Shown: in pieces, positions 45,021-56,865 of the stretch
Numbering within the stretch: position 1 is the first letter of the stretch
Layout: each line of letters opens with the position of its first letter
DNA from: Anaspis maculata
Taxonomy: Eukaryota > Arthropoda > Insecta > Coleoptera > Scraptiidae
DNA length: 64,000 bases
Direction: 5' to 3'
Assembly: GCA_949128115.1 (NCBI GenBank)
Contig: OX421967.1
Coordinates: forward strand, 7,740,070 to 7,804,069
The notes under the pieces: generated by a model
Database searches by the model: none
Told to the model about the DNA's origin: nothing
Seen by the model: the letters and a program-made list of their open reading frames with translations, nothing else
Program-made: the position numbers and the translations under genes

Positions 45021-45098
45021 CTGTAGACACAGTGTTTCGCTGTATTATTTTAGCTCTTCAGTACAGCATACCAGAGGTGAGTTTCCTGTGAAACTACC

Positions 45099-45167
45099 AA
45101 GAGAGTTGTATAGATTTTCAGCAACATACCTCTGATGTATGTTGTTGAAAATTTATATAACTCTCTT
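45099..45167 (+). ncRNA. Candidate hairpin RNA (miRNA-precursor-like or tiny MITE)
   Basis: A 31 bp stem closes a 7-base loop (CTCTGAT). The 5' arm AAGAGAGTTGTATAGATTTT... pairs with the 3' arm ...AAAATTTATATAACTCTCTT without any bulge. The three departures from Watson-Crick pairing are all G opposite T, which would be G:U pairs in a plus-strand RNA. Size and shape fit a pre-miRNA, but expression is unknown. Confidence 0.35.
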
Positions 45168-46155
45168 AATACCTGGAATGCACTGGGAACAAAGCGCTTT
45201 GTCACATTCACAAACTATCATCAGAAGGTCGACGAACAATACATCGCGGCACCCTTAAACTAGCTTTCGAAAACAGGTGTCCGGCTCAGATGAACAGAAC
45301 TTTTCCGAGAAGCTCCGAACACATGCTTCGTTTCAACCGCCCATTTCACAATTTCTAAATTTTTTAAAGAAAACCAATGAATTTTCAGAACAGATGCGTC
45401 AGGTTGTCTGAGCTTTCTGCCGAATTATTGTTTCTTTGCTGCCTGAGCTCCGGTTATTGCCTACTTACATTGCTTCTCCTGCATTGCAGTCAGCTTTTTT
45501 AGATCTTGAGTCTACGACTCGGAAGAGAGCGTCGGCTATCACGTTATAATCATATCTGTGCCTTTATATATAAACTAACAGTCGAATTGTATTCATCTAG
45601 CGTCAGCCTGCATTTGATCATACGGCTCTCTGGGTCCTTTGATGAAAATAGAGAGGGACTAAATAAATATCTCCTCAAAGTAGGCCTTGGTCTCCTCGGT
45701 GGCCACGCTTTTCGGCCAAATTTTCAGGGATCATAGGCGACTTGGGGAGAAATTCATTCGATCATTCGTTATAGGTAACAGTTGAAGGAGACCGTAACAA
45801 ATAATACCAGTTGGTCTCGGATGAAAGAGTTGGAAAAACTAGAACGATTGCATAGGGTCTCATGAATTCAATAATCTTGTGGCGGGCGCTGCGGTTATAA
45901 TCAAGAACGACAATGACGTCATGGGGGCAAATTATCACGGGCTACCTATAACTGTTCACGGACATACTTGTATCTGATTCCGTTGCCGATGAGACGGCGA
46001 CGGTTTCAAACCTGCCATAATTATTACTGATTGTTTGAGTACAATGACGTTTGTCAAAACGACAACAGTATAACAAGACCACGGGAACGTAATAGGTGAA
46101 AATCGGAGGTGAAAATCTAGGTGAAAACATCTCCCCAAATGACGTCACGATAATA
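45168..46155. other. No recognised gene
   Basis: Mixed composition; a 76-codon frame at 45506 and a 93-codon frame on the minus strand near 46000 have no recognisable domain. Nothing I can name. Confidence 0.3.
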
Positions 46156-47822
46156 CACTGGCGTGCAAAATTAACGCAACACCAAAATTTTGCCACACCT
46201 TTGAAGTAGTTTTTTTTTTTCAAACCGTCCGTCTGATTTGGGATGCTTTTCTTTTAAGTGGAAGGTTGATTCCTCAAGAATAACAATGTGTGAGAAATAA
46301 TTGAAAAAAAGTCGATAGTGGCTATATACCGGGTGTGACATCGGTGTTGTGTTTTTCCCATATTTTTGGAGCCTCGCATGGGGAGTATCAGCCACAATAG
46401 AAGATCACAGTTCTTGGCCAACTGTATCCTGGTCTTTTCTTGATATTCCTGTTTTTGCTTCATGCCATTATGTCAATTTTTAAGAAAGATAAAATTTTTT
46501 TTTTCACATCATGCTTTTTCTTATTTTGAGGGTGAGTCACTATTCAAAAAGAGAAATGTGTTCACTACACTTGTGAAAAGTGTTCATAAAGTTGCACCAG
46601 ATGGTACCCGCCAAAAATCTGTACCTCCCCACTTTTGATTATATACCGGGTGTGACATTGGTGTTGTGTTTTTCCTCTTATATTTGGAGTCCCACATGGA
46701 GAGTACCATCCACAGTAAAAGATCACAATTCATGGCCAACTGTACCCTGTTTTTTTCGTAGCATTCCTGTTTTAGTTTCATTTCATTACATCAATTCTTA
46801 AGAAATATACAATTTTTTTCTTTCCATATCATGCTTTTTCTCATTTTGAAGGTTAGTCACTATTCAAGAGGAGAAATGTGTCCATTGCTCTTGTAGTTGC
46901 ACCGGATGGTGCCCGCTTACAAAAATCTTCATCCCGTCAGTTTTAGGCAATGTACTGGGTGTGGCATCATTAGTGTCGATCTTTTCGATATCTTAGAAGC
47001 ATTCTGTAGAGAGTACCGGCAAAGATATGACAATTCAAGGCAAACTGTACATACCTAGCTCTATTCTTTCTTAATTTTTCTCTATTTTGTTTGCCTTGAA
47101 TTGCCATTTTATACCTTTGCCGGTACTCTCTACAGGGGGCTTCTAAGATATCGAAAAGATCGACGCTAATGATGCCACACCCGGTACATAGCCTGAAATT
47201 GAGGGAATGAAGATAATCGTGAGCGGGCACCATCCGGTGCAACTTGTGACAAGAACTCTCCATGTGAGGCTCCAAAGATAAGGGAAAAAACACAACACCA
47301 ATGTCACACTCGGTATATAACCAAAAGTGGGGAGGTACAGATTTTTGTGAGCGGGTACCATCCGGTGCAACTTTATGACGAGAATTACAAGTCAATGAAC
47401 ACATTCCTCTTCTTCAGAGATGACTCTTCTTGAAAAGTGACTAACCCTTGAAATGAGAAAAAGCATGATGTGAAAAGAAAAAATTGTGTCTTCTTTAGAA
47501 ATTGACATATTGAAATGAAAGAGAAACAGGAATGTTGAAAAGAGACCAGGGTACAGTTGGCCATGCATTGTGATCTTTTACTGTAACTGGTACTCCCCAT
47601 GCGAGGCTCCAAAAATTTTGGGACAAACACAACACCAATGTCACACCCGGTATCTAGCCATTATCGACCTTTATCGATTATTTCTTACAAACTGTTATTC
47701 TTCAGAATTCAACCTCTGATCTCTGAAAGAAAAATTCCTCAAATCAGACGAATGGTTTGGGGAGAAACCAACTTCAAAGTTATGGAAAAATTTTGGTGTT
47801 GCGTTAATTTTGCACGCCAATG
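46156..47822. mobile_element. TA-flanked foldback transposon with tandem internal repeats
   Basis: The ends CACTGGCGTGCAAAATTAAC... (46156) and its mirror ...GTTAATTTTGCACGCCAATG (47822) are followed inward by GCAACACCAAAATTTT in both arms and flanked by TA. The arms match along ~800 bases and meet near 47060. Within the left arm a ~317 base segment is tandemly repeated (46328 and 46645), each copy opening with TATACCGGGTGTGACAT; further copies of the motif are at about 46950 (+) and 47176, 47308 and 47643 (mirrored). No transposase. TIR-like ends plus TA suggest a Tc1/mariner-mobilised non-autonomous element (inference). Confidence 0.8.
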
Positions 47823-47978
47823 TATTTTCAAAACGTCACATAGGCTGATCGGACTCGTCTGGAAAACTTGGATTTGTTCCGTACACTCTTGAATCACCTT
47901 CCCCATGAGTTAATCAAATGAAATATATGATTTTTGTGTTGTGGTCTCCTTTGAGGATCTATGATTGGTTATATGCCT

Positions 47979-48877
47979 TATATTCCAGTTCGAAAGTACT
48001 GCCCCTCAAAGCTAAGCCTGATGCATCTGTTCCGAAGAGAAGGTGGTTATCTTTCAGAAATTGTGGAAGTAACGATTGGATTGGAGCAGAATTCAGTGTC
48101 TCAAAAGCTATTTGAAATAGCTCTTTTCATTCGAACTTGATACTTGTTTTTCAAAGGTTAAAGTTGCCGCGCTCTGTGCGAATTGTTTGATGAATTCTTG
48201 ATGATGGTATGCGAATGCGAAGAAAAAAGGCCATGTTTCTAGTGCATCTCGAGGTATTGGTTATATTTCCATGACCGTAACGTTCTCAGGGCCAGGTGAA
48301 ATTTCTGGTTCTGAGATGACCTGCCCCAAAGAAAACTTTTCTTCTCGCAAAGCTCATACCCACTCACCTTGGTTTAGCTCCAAATTCACCTTCCTCAACC
48401 TGTACAATATCTCAAGTGAATTGTATTTTCAAAATCCATTTATTTCATTTAAGTAGCTGAAACAACGCGTATGATTCAATTCCGACATCTCAATGTCCGT
48501 TGCTCTCGCAAACTTTTTGAGGCTCATCTTAATCCTCATTGGCAGGCTGATTATTAAAGATTGTCCCCGGTCTGTGGTGGAATCTGCATATTACATGAAT
48601 TTCCCGTTCAAGTCTATCTGATGGTAACCTCACGATAGATCCAAATAAGTGAAATATTCACATTGCTCCCCCTGATAAATGGAGAATCATTCATTATTCC
48701 GATTTTAGGGTCTCGAAAACTTCCTTAAATAGCTCTGTTAATCTGAACCCGATACCTTTCATAGAAAAGTGAAGAGCAAAATTCAGTGTCTCAAAAGCTA
48801 TTTGGAATAGCTCTGTTCATTTGAACTCGAAACTTTTTTTTGAAAGGTTAAAGTTGCCGCGACCTGTGCGAATTGTT
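47979..48877 (-). repeat. Partial copies of the segmental duplication unit (left part)
   Basis: 47979-48770 matches 34160-34965 (SGPGEISGSEMTCPKENF-type frame, GATGGTAACCTCACGATAGATCC, CATTGCTCCCCCTGATAAATG). At about 48775 the sequence jumps back to the position equivalent to 34265 (AATTCAGTGTCTCAAAAGCTATTTGGAATAGC) and begins a second, tandem copy that is interrupted at 48877. No receptor exons are included here. Confidence 0.75.
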
Positions 48878-51473
48878 ACTTTCCCGGCCCCCCACGAACT
48901 CGGAGGGAAAGTATTGTAATCGTGCAGAAAAAAAGTTTTGGGATTACGCCGGATATATCCATTTTGAGGTTTTTCAAGACGATTGAGACAATTTCCAGAA
49001 TGATGTCTGTCCGTATGTGTGTGTGTATGTCTGTAATCTTCCACGATAACTGCCGAAACGTTGATCCGATCGACTTGAAATTGAGTATGCAGACATGGTT
49101 TCACCCTGGAATGACCGGATTAGTTTTTGGCTGTCATCTGGCGAACAGAAATGTCACTATCAGAAAATGACAGAAGCTACATTTTACGGAACTTGACTTG
49201 CGATATATCGTTTGAAAGCCCTTGAAAAACTGTATCCAGAACAGTTAAAAGTATTTCCATATCTGTTATCTGTCAAATTATAAAAAATATCAAAGTCTGG
49301 AACTTTGCCATTCAATTATTCAAAATCCATTCGGCAGATTTGAATCAAACTCGGCAGGAAGCAACATTACCAAAGAATCAAGCTAATGCTGAAGTTGGAG
49401 TTTCCCACCGTTTTCCGGACAAGCGCTATGAATTTTCAAAGTTTGGCCTGGCCGAATTCAGCCGGGCTTGCCTGTTCCTCGATTTTTGGCCTATTCAATT
49501 TTTTTAGCAACATAGCAACCAAACCGGTAGGTAACTACGTTTTTGTTACGAATCGTATCAATGTCAAAGTGACAACATGAACGCTGTTCTCGGCAGGTTC
49601 TCGGTGTTTTCTTTTGTATCTTCTTGCATCATTTGAGGCAACAGTGCGAACCGATCCTTTGTTTTGTTTGGGGCCCCGTAAATCCCCTAGTGTTTTCTGT
49701 AGCTTTAGCAACTTCAGTATGCCTATTCCATTGACGTATATGTACAAACTGTAAATGTGTGCAGTTCCCTTATTTGATTCGGTACCAGGGCCCCATCCCC
49801 ATGGTGTCTGCCGTTCAAGGCCCTGAGGGGGCCCCCTTCTGTGTCTATCAGATTTTGCCGTTTCAGGCCAAAACTGCGGCCTTGTGTCTTCTTGGGTTCG
49901 TTGAAGCCCTTTAGGCTCCTGATGTCTACGGGTGTCTCTTGAAGCCCCACTTAGACCCCCTCTTTTTTTTTTAGTTTTCAGAACTATCGTGCCTTCAGGT
50001 GTGGTTCGGACCAAACGTCTTGATGGGCTCGAAGTCTCATTTCAGAGGTCACCACTTCGAGGCCCTGAATTGCAATTAATTAGAACTCTGCCCCAGGTAT
50101 TCAATCCGCGACCAATTTTCACCAGTTATTTTTCAAACAATAATTTAGGTTGCATCATTAAAGGCAACAGTGCGCCCCGATTGATTGTGTGTTCAAGTGT
50201 TGTTTGGGGCTGTGTAAACCCCCTTGTGTGGAACTAGCATTGCATTCTTGAGATATCACAACAGTTAACTACCTCTAGTTCTACCTTTTGAATTATATCA
50301 TCACCTTGTACCTACTTCATAATGCGATCGCGCAAATTAAACGGTTCTGCCACGATAACTACAAAATTGTTGATCGGATTAAATCGAAATCAGGTACGAA
50401 AGCATAAGTTCAGCCTGGAATGACCTGATTAGACTTTGGGTAGATGATTTAGTTTGGAAGCCCTCAGATGGCACATTGGGTCTGGGCTGGGCTTGTCTGC
50501 CCAAGCTCTAAATTGAAGATATAGAGTTGAAATTTGACACACAGATGCAGAAAGTTCTTAGTCAAGTTTGTGTAATTTCATCATCATGTCTAAAGTAGGA
50601 ACAAAAATTTTAGTATGGAACTAGCATTGCATTCTTGAGATATCACAACAGTTAGCTTCCTAGTTCTACCTTTCGAAATATTTCATCACCGTGAAAACCT
50701 AAGAGCCTGTCATTTGTTCTGTTGGCCCGACAATGGATGCAGGATGCTCACTAAACGCTCAACTCACTGGAACTTTTTCAATCAACTTCTCAAATAAATC
50801 CCACTTTCCCGAAGGGACGCCTGAATCAAACTCATTACTGACGTCCCTGGATACCGCCGGGAAAGTTTTGTGTCGCCCCACAACAGATTTACTTCATAAT
50901 GCGATCGTGCAAATTAAACGGTTCTGCCACGATAACTACCAAATTGTTGATCGGATTAAATCGAAATCAGGTACGAAAGCATAAGTTCAGCCTGGAATGA
51001 CCTGATTAGACTTTGGGTGAATGATTTTGATCGAAAGTCCTCAGGTGCCACATTGGGTTTGGGCTTGTCTGCTCAAGCTCTAAATTGAAGATAATAGAGT
51101 TGAAATTTGACACACAGATGCAGAAAGTTTTCAATCAAGTTTGTGTAATTTCGTCATCATGTCTGAAGTAGAAACAAAAATTTTAATGAGGAACCTGCAT
51201 TGCATTCTTCAGATTCTGCAACAATTAGCTTCCTAGTTTTTCATACGTCACAAAATATTTTATCACCTTGGAAACCTAAGAGCCTGTCACCTTGTTCTGT
51301 CGGCCCAACAATGGATGCAGGATTCTTGCTTAACGCTCAACTCAATAGAATTTTTTCATCAATTTCCAAATCGATTCCTCCCCCTCCCGAAGGGACACTT
51401 CGATCAAAATCATTACTGACGTCCCTGGATACCGCCGGGAAAGTTTTGTGTCGCCCCACAACAGATTTTTGAT
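48878..51473. mobile_element. ACTTTCCC-family repeat cluster inserted into the duplication unit
   Basis: It opens with the hairpin ACTTTCCC...GGGAAAGT (48878-48912) and closes with CCGGGAAAGTTTTGTGTCGCC...CAACAGATTTTT. The unit interrupted at GTGCGAATTGTT resumes at TTTTTGATGATAGTATGCG. Inside are a (TGTG) block with CTTCCACGATAACTGCCGAA and CCTGGAATGACCGGATTAG (49010-49120), a GC-rich part (49560-50240) and two tandem ~575 base units (about 50247-50892 and 50893-51473). The tandem units repeat GATAACTAC.AAATTGTTGATC and GCCTGGAATGACCTGATTAG, so they are diverged copies of the same element. Confidence 0.65.
49180..50240. other. GC-rich segment without recognised gene
   Basis: A minus-strand frame of 159 codons (about 49535-50014), basic and rich in R/K/G/P, overlaps plus-strand frames of similar length. 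It has no start context or domain I recognise, and its composition differs from the flanks. Coding status is unsupported. Confidence 0.25.
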
Positions 51474-52369
51474 AGATTTTTGATGATAGTATGCGAATGC
51501 AAAGAAAAATGCCATGTTTCTAGTGCACCTCAAGGTATCGGTTATATTTCCATGACCATTACTTTATCAGGGCCAGGTGAAATTTCTGGTTCTGAGATGA
51601 CCTGCCCCAAAGAAAACTTTTCTTCTTGCAAAAACTCATACTCACCTTGGTTTAGCTTCAAATTAACCTTTCTCAACCTGTACAATACCTCAAGTGAACT
51701 GTATTGTCCAAATCTATTTATTTCATCTAAGTAGCTGAAACAACGTGTATGATTCAATCCCGATATCTCAATGTCCGTTGCTCCCGCAAGTTTTTTGAGG
51801 CTCATCTTGGTCCTCACTGGCAGGCTGGTTATTGAAAATCGCCCCCGGTCTGTAGTGGAATCTGTATATTTCATGGATTTCCCGTTCAAGTCTATCTGAT
51901 GGTAACCTCACGATAGATCCAAGTAAGTGAAATATTCACATTGCTCGCCCTGATAAATGGAAAATCATTCATTATTCCGATTTTAGTGTATCGGAAACTT
52001 CCTTAAATAGCTCTGTTCACCTGAACTCGATACTTTTCATAGGAAAGTGGAGGTTGCCGCGATGTGAGCGAATGATTTAATAAATTTCCGATGATAGTTT
52101 CCGAACACAAAAAAACTCTTGGCTTCTGGTGCATCTTGAGGTATCGGATGATTTCCCATGACGCAACTTTTCCAGGACCAGATAGAACTCCTTGTTCCAA
52201 GATGACGTGTCTCGAGTACAACATCGGCATGTTAAAGTGGAAAAGTTGTGCCAAAAGTGAGGATGAATAATTTTCATACTCACAGATACACCATCCATTG
52301 CCACTGAAGCTTTTTTTTTTTTTTACAGAAACGTTGTAAATGAGAAAATTTGGAAGAACAAAATCAGAT

Positions 52370-52375
52370 TTTATT
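52370..52375 (-). promoter_or_regulatory. Candidate polyadenylation signal of Gr copy 3
   Basis: AATAAA on the minus strand ~240 bases past the stop, in the position equivalent to the signal of copy 2. Confidence 0.4.
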
Positions 52376-52614
52376 GCTATTTTATCATTATGGTAGTATG
52401 TAGTTTTTGATTATTCATAGAATTCCAGTAGTTTTTTTTTCAAGATGATTGAGCTAAGATAAAAACCTCGAAGCGAGCTCTTCCTCCACTCTATTATAAG
52501 GATGTTATGCGATAAAACTGTTTACTGTTGAGGACTTTTTCCAATCGTACGGTTTGTAACCGTACCGAACAATGAACATGTTGTTCCGACAGCCTTCAAA
52601 ATTGCAGCTCATTG

Positions 52615-53926
52615 TCACTGATACAGTTGGATGATGACTATGGCGTACGTGGTCATGGTGGCTGCGATGCCCAGCAAGGTGCCGCGATCGATTTCGAAGA
52701 AACCCGCAGCGGTGAATGGAACCAGTTTGCAGTGTTGCATCAGCAACCGCACATCTTTGTCTTCGGCACATCCGGCCGGAAGCGACGCATGCAATTTGTA
52801 GCACAACACGGCCGTTCTTAGCTTTTCACTTTTCACAAAATCCAGGGACAGTACAATCATCGTCGTGAAGATCTGCTGGGAGAAAACGGAACTGTTTGAT
52901 CCGATTATTTGTTTCATGTTAACCACTGTTGCCAACTCCACACAGAGAATCTCATTTCAGACCCAAGCTCTTCAGATGAATCGCGAATATCAACACCAAA
53001 CATTGAGTGGCTTGGTGCATGTGGTGTTGGCTGGTACCGACAGTGATCTGGACTGATTGAAAGTGACTTACCAAAGTGAAGATGGCTCTCGGGATGTGCG
53101 TGGCCAGCACTATCCCTCTATGGAACGACGTTTGCAAGGAGAACGATACCAGAACCAGGAGCACCGTGGCCGTCCTGGCCACGAGCATGAGCAGGAACCA
53201 GCCGAAAACTTGATTGAAAGCCGAAACGGTTTGCGCAAGCGTCAAATACGTTCTGGTGATTTTTTGTACGGTGTTCAACCCTTTCGCCTCCAGGAGATTG
53301 TTGAGCTGTTCGTATCGGGTCTTGAACGCCATTGCAGTGTTGAACACCAGCAAGCAAGAGCAGAGTTGCAAATACAAGCATACATCGCGAAAAAGTGTGT
53401 ACTGTAGATAAACATTCAAGTCAACCACCGATGCGTACTTGTATATGAACACAAGATTGACGAGGTACGCCAAAAACGCAACGTGGTACACGATCAGTTG
53501 AACGTTGATCCTGTTCCAAACGCTAGGCTTGGTGTAGGACATTGTTCTGTCGATCGCTTGGAAAGCGTTGTTGAGGTTCGTCCACTGCTGTCGGTTGAAC
53601 AACATTGAACTCAGAGATATGGCCAGGATCGAGAACAGCCCCGCGAGCTCGCTGACGGTCCCGACAACGATCGCCAGTTCGTCGTTTGTGCGATCGTCGG
53701 CTTCAGCTGTCTTATCTTTTGAACTCAAGACGATGAGCTGGAGCATTAGGACTTGATTGTGGATCGCTACGATCAGCAAGATGACGGATTGCGTCATCGC
53801 TCGGAATTTGGAGTGTTCAACTGCGCATGTTTCAAAGTTGTAAGCAGGGACAAGCCCAATGATTCTGCCCAAGTTGTAAATAGGACTCAGTGAACGTATC
53901 CCATTCCTTGAACCGTTCGACTTCAT
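52615..53926 (-). CDS. Gustatory receptor-type chemoreceptor, copy 3 (two exons)
   Basis: Gr-type receptor, close duplicate of copy 2. Exon 1 is 53926 down to 53072 (285 codons), the intron is 53071-52876 (196 bases, GTAAGT donor), and exon 2 is 52875-52615; total about 371 residues, ending TYAIVIIQLYQ. The first ATG is at 53926; an upstream open stretch to 53974 has no ATG, so this start is chosen. The same tandem acceptor CCAGCAG allows 52875 or 52872 as first base of exon 2. Seven hydrophobic segments as in copy 2. Exon 1 differs from copy 2 by about 17 amino acids and 12 silent changes, so constraint is present but loose. Several replacements cluster in residues 64-100 and 165-195, around TM2-TM4. 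Intron identity is similar to exon identity. Confidence 0.9.
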
Positions 53927-54578
53927 TGTTTGGAAATGACTGCGGTTAGGATCAAGGTAGCATGGAAAATTCAATATGCATTGGTCGACAGTACAATGTG
54001 TACCTTTTAGATGACGACTGCTTGATTGGATAATATTGAGGGTAATACATATTTTGTGAGTGAGGTAGAAAAAAAATACAAGCGTGAATAGAAGCGGACA
54101 GAATCATATCATGTCAATTTTTTGCTTCGAACTATTACACATGAATAAATAAATACGCACGTAGGCGTAGGTGCACATGTTGCAATATGACATGCAAACT
54201 GAAATTACTCTGGGTCTTTCGATTGTTACGTCCATACTCGGATTGGAGGAGGCTTTGCTGTGCATACTGTGTATACGATTTTGGCTTCTTTATCGAAAGA
54301 TTGGCTTGTAACGATTACCGACTATCATCGCACAGATGATCATTCTGTCTCACTCTTGAACTGCAAAGTAGGCGCAAAAGTTGGAACCTCGGTTGGAACA
54401 AAGTTCATCCTTCGGTGTTCCATCCCAACCAGCAGCCCCAAAAAAGTTCACACTCATTCATAGAATGACAGCTTCCATTGACCTGGTGTGATTTTTTGAC
54501 CCTTCAAGATGACTGTGTGAAGTTTATTCAAGAAGATTTGAAGCCTGAGTGACCGGTCTGCCGTCCGTTGTGCAGACA

Positions 54579-55543
54579 GACAAGATCTCCTTCATAGCAT
54601 CCTCCTGAATCCGCCCTCCTGTCGTAGCGGGTCTACAACCGGTCGCTTGCAGAGCTCCAGGCTACTACCCCGAGGATGTCATTTAATAGTTGTTCCAGGT
54701 CGTTGACGTACTTGCTGGTGGATTTGGAAGCGCTTCTTGGTGTTTTTGGCTTTCGGCCTAGCAGGACCCTGGCTGATATTTCTTCTAGAGGCTAACGACC
54801 CGGTACGCTATGAGAAAGTTCAACAGAGGACGGTCTCAATCCGAGGAGGAAAGTCTAGACGTGAGACACTACATTTCCTTGGAAAAACCCAGAAATACCC
54901 GAAAACACTTTTAAATACCCTTTAACTTCGAAAGTATATCCATGGTGTTTCCAGGTATTCCCTGGAAATGTTCGGAAATCACTCTAAAAGTTTCCAACAG
55001 GTGGTTGACCTCCTGTCTCAATCCTTCTGCTGAACCTTCTCAATCCCTGTATTCATTTCTTCTCCATAATCCTGCTGGATTATCAAGCTTGTTCAGTTAG
55101 AGCCGGGATACCCATTTTTGTGTTTCTTTAGTTAGACGAGGCCCTACTGCACCCTCATGTATGATCTTGAAACTCTCGAACCTCCAGCAAGCCGTGTATC
55201 TTCTTGTGTTATCCAGAACATTATATCAAGCCGTTCCGTGCTTGTGTTGTCAACAGAGGCTCTGTCGAGTCTCCTGGTGTTTTTTTTTTATTGCATTCGG
55301 AACTCCTATAAGCGCCGTTATGTCTTTCTGTACTGGTCAGTCTTACGGGACTCTTAGAAGCTCCTATGTGCCTTATTGACTTTTCCCAGACCTGTAGGAA
55401 TTTCCCCTTCTACTAAACAGGTCAACACATGAAGTGGTCCACCTAAAAATTTCGCTTCACTTTGAGGGGGCATATCTCGGAAAATACGTTTCCGATTATT
55501 AAAAGCCTGCTGATGCCTGGAAGAAGGTCCTTTTGGCTACAAG
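54579..55543. other. No recognised gene
   Basis: GC-richer than its flanks from 54590 to 54730. On the minus strand a short string (KSTSKYVNDLEQLLNDILG) looks protein-like, but no family is recognised and stops follow. The rest holds short frames only. Confidence 0.3.
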
Positions 55544-56865
55544 ATATCACAGCGTGTCCGGTGTTCAATGACATTGTACTTGATAGACAGGGTGACAACG
55601 GAAGGAGTGCCGAAGTGGTCCATTTTCAACACTGGGTAATTTTGGCTAAAAAAATCCAGACTTTTTCTGATGCCATTTTTGGAGAGCACTTATCAAAATC
55701 TCGGAAAGGTTTTTGAATTGTCTCCGTATTTTTAATTTTTGAGAGAGACATGTCGCTTTATGGAAATTTAAATTTTCTGATGCTGCTTCCCTCATTGGTC
55801 ATGCAGTTGGCTGTAATTTGGCACAAATGCATGATTTGCCGTAGGAAACTACCCAATGGAAATTTTTTACCTCACGGACACCCAATGGTGCTACCCCTGT
55901 GGTCACCTGGTACCTGTTTAGGGTCGGTCTCAAATGGAGTAGGTTGCGACGATACATTGAATGTTTATCAAACACAGTGGGGCTCAAATATGGATTCAGT
56001 AACCATTTGTTGCATTACAAGTCCCATAGTTACCATCTCAGCCCTATTTTGGTTACTATTGTACAGGGTGATACATACGAAAAGTTACAAGGCTCTATCT
56101 CGAGAACGAAAGAAGGTAGAATCAAAAATTTGTTTTTGTTTCAATGTGACACAGCGGTGTACATTTCAGCATAGTGTAGATTTTTTCAAAACAGCCCGTA
56201 ACTAGGGGTTGCAGGCGACCTGCCATTTTGGAAAATTGATTTTTTAATGGATGTCTTGTTAATCTGAATGGCAATATGAGTGCAAAATGACATTTTCAAA
56301 TTGATATGCCCAACCCTTGAGTTTATACCCCAAGTGGAAATTTATAAAAAAATGTTTATTACGGAATAACTGTCTACTTTATAAATAAAGGTTATCCTAC
56401 CTGACATCTTTTCGATGTGGATCAAATATACATCAAATTATTGATGTTTGTGGGAAGGGGATTTGATCAAATAAACAAAATAAAACAGCACAATTAAACA
56501 ACGGGGGTAGCACCATTAGGTGTCCGTGAGGTGAAGAAATTTTATGGGGTAGTTTCTTACGGCAAATTATGCATTTGTGTCAAATCACAGCCAACTGCAT
56601 GACCAATGACGGAAGCTGCATCAGAAAATCCAATTTCACATAAAGCGACACATCTTTTTCAAAAATCAAAATACACAGACATAGACAAGTCAAAAACCGT
56701 TTTGAGATTTTGATAAGTGCTCTCCAAAAATAACACCGGAAAAAGTCTAGAATTTTTTTAGCAAAAGTTACCCAGTGTTGAAAATTGACCACTTCGGCAC
56801 TCCTTCCGTTGTCACCCTGTATATCAAGTACAATGTCATTGAACACCGGAAACGCTGTGATACCT
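55544..56865. repeat. Foldback element with mirrored ACAGGGTGACAACGG
   Basis: Arms 55544-55905 and 56500-56865 match at about 90% (ATCACAGCG, CCGGTGTTCAATGACATTGT, GACAACGGAAGGAGTGCC, GAGAGCACTTATCAAAATCT, GTCATGCAGTTGGCTGT, CTCACGGACACC). The motif ACAGGGTG is at 55579 and mirrored at 56813; ~35 matching bases lie outside it. The 600-base loop contains a further TACAGGGTGATACAT at 56066. Frames of 151 codons in the loop and arm are not supported as genes. Confidence 0.85.

Larger units (their letters stand above)
51474..54578 (-). repeat. Segmental duplication unit C (with Gr copy 3)
   Basis: Counterpart of 34380-37490, in the same orientation and order: 3' flank, exon 2, 196-base intron, exon 1, and ~650 bases of 5' flank ending at GTGCAGACAGACAAGAT. 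Differences are mostly single bases; one small insertion (GTTGGAACCTCG) lies near 54385. Confidence 0.85.

Noticed and set aside
55750..56205. 151-codon frame in the 55.5 kb foldback as a gene
   Set aside because: The first part lies in an arm whose mirrored copy is not open in the same frame, and no domain is seen.
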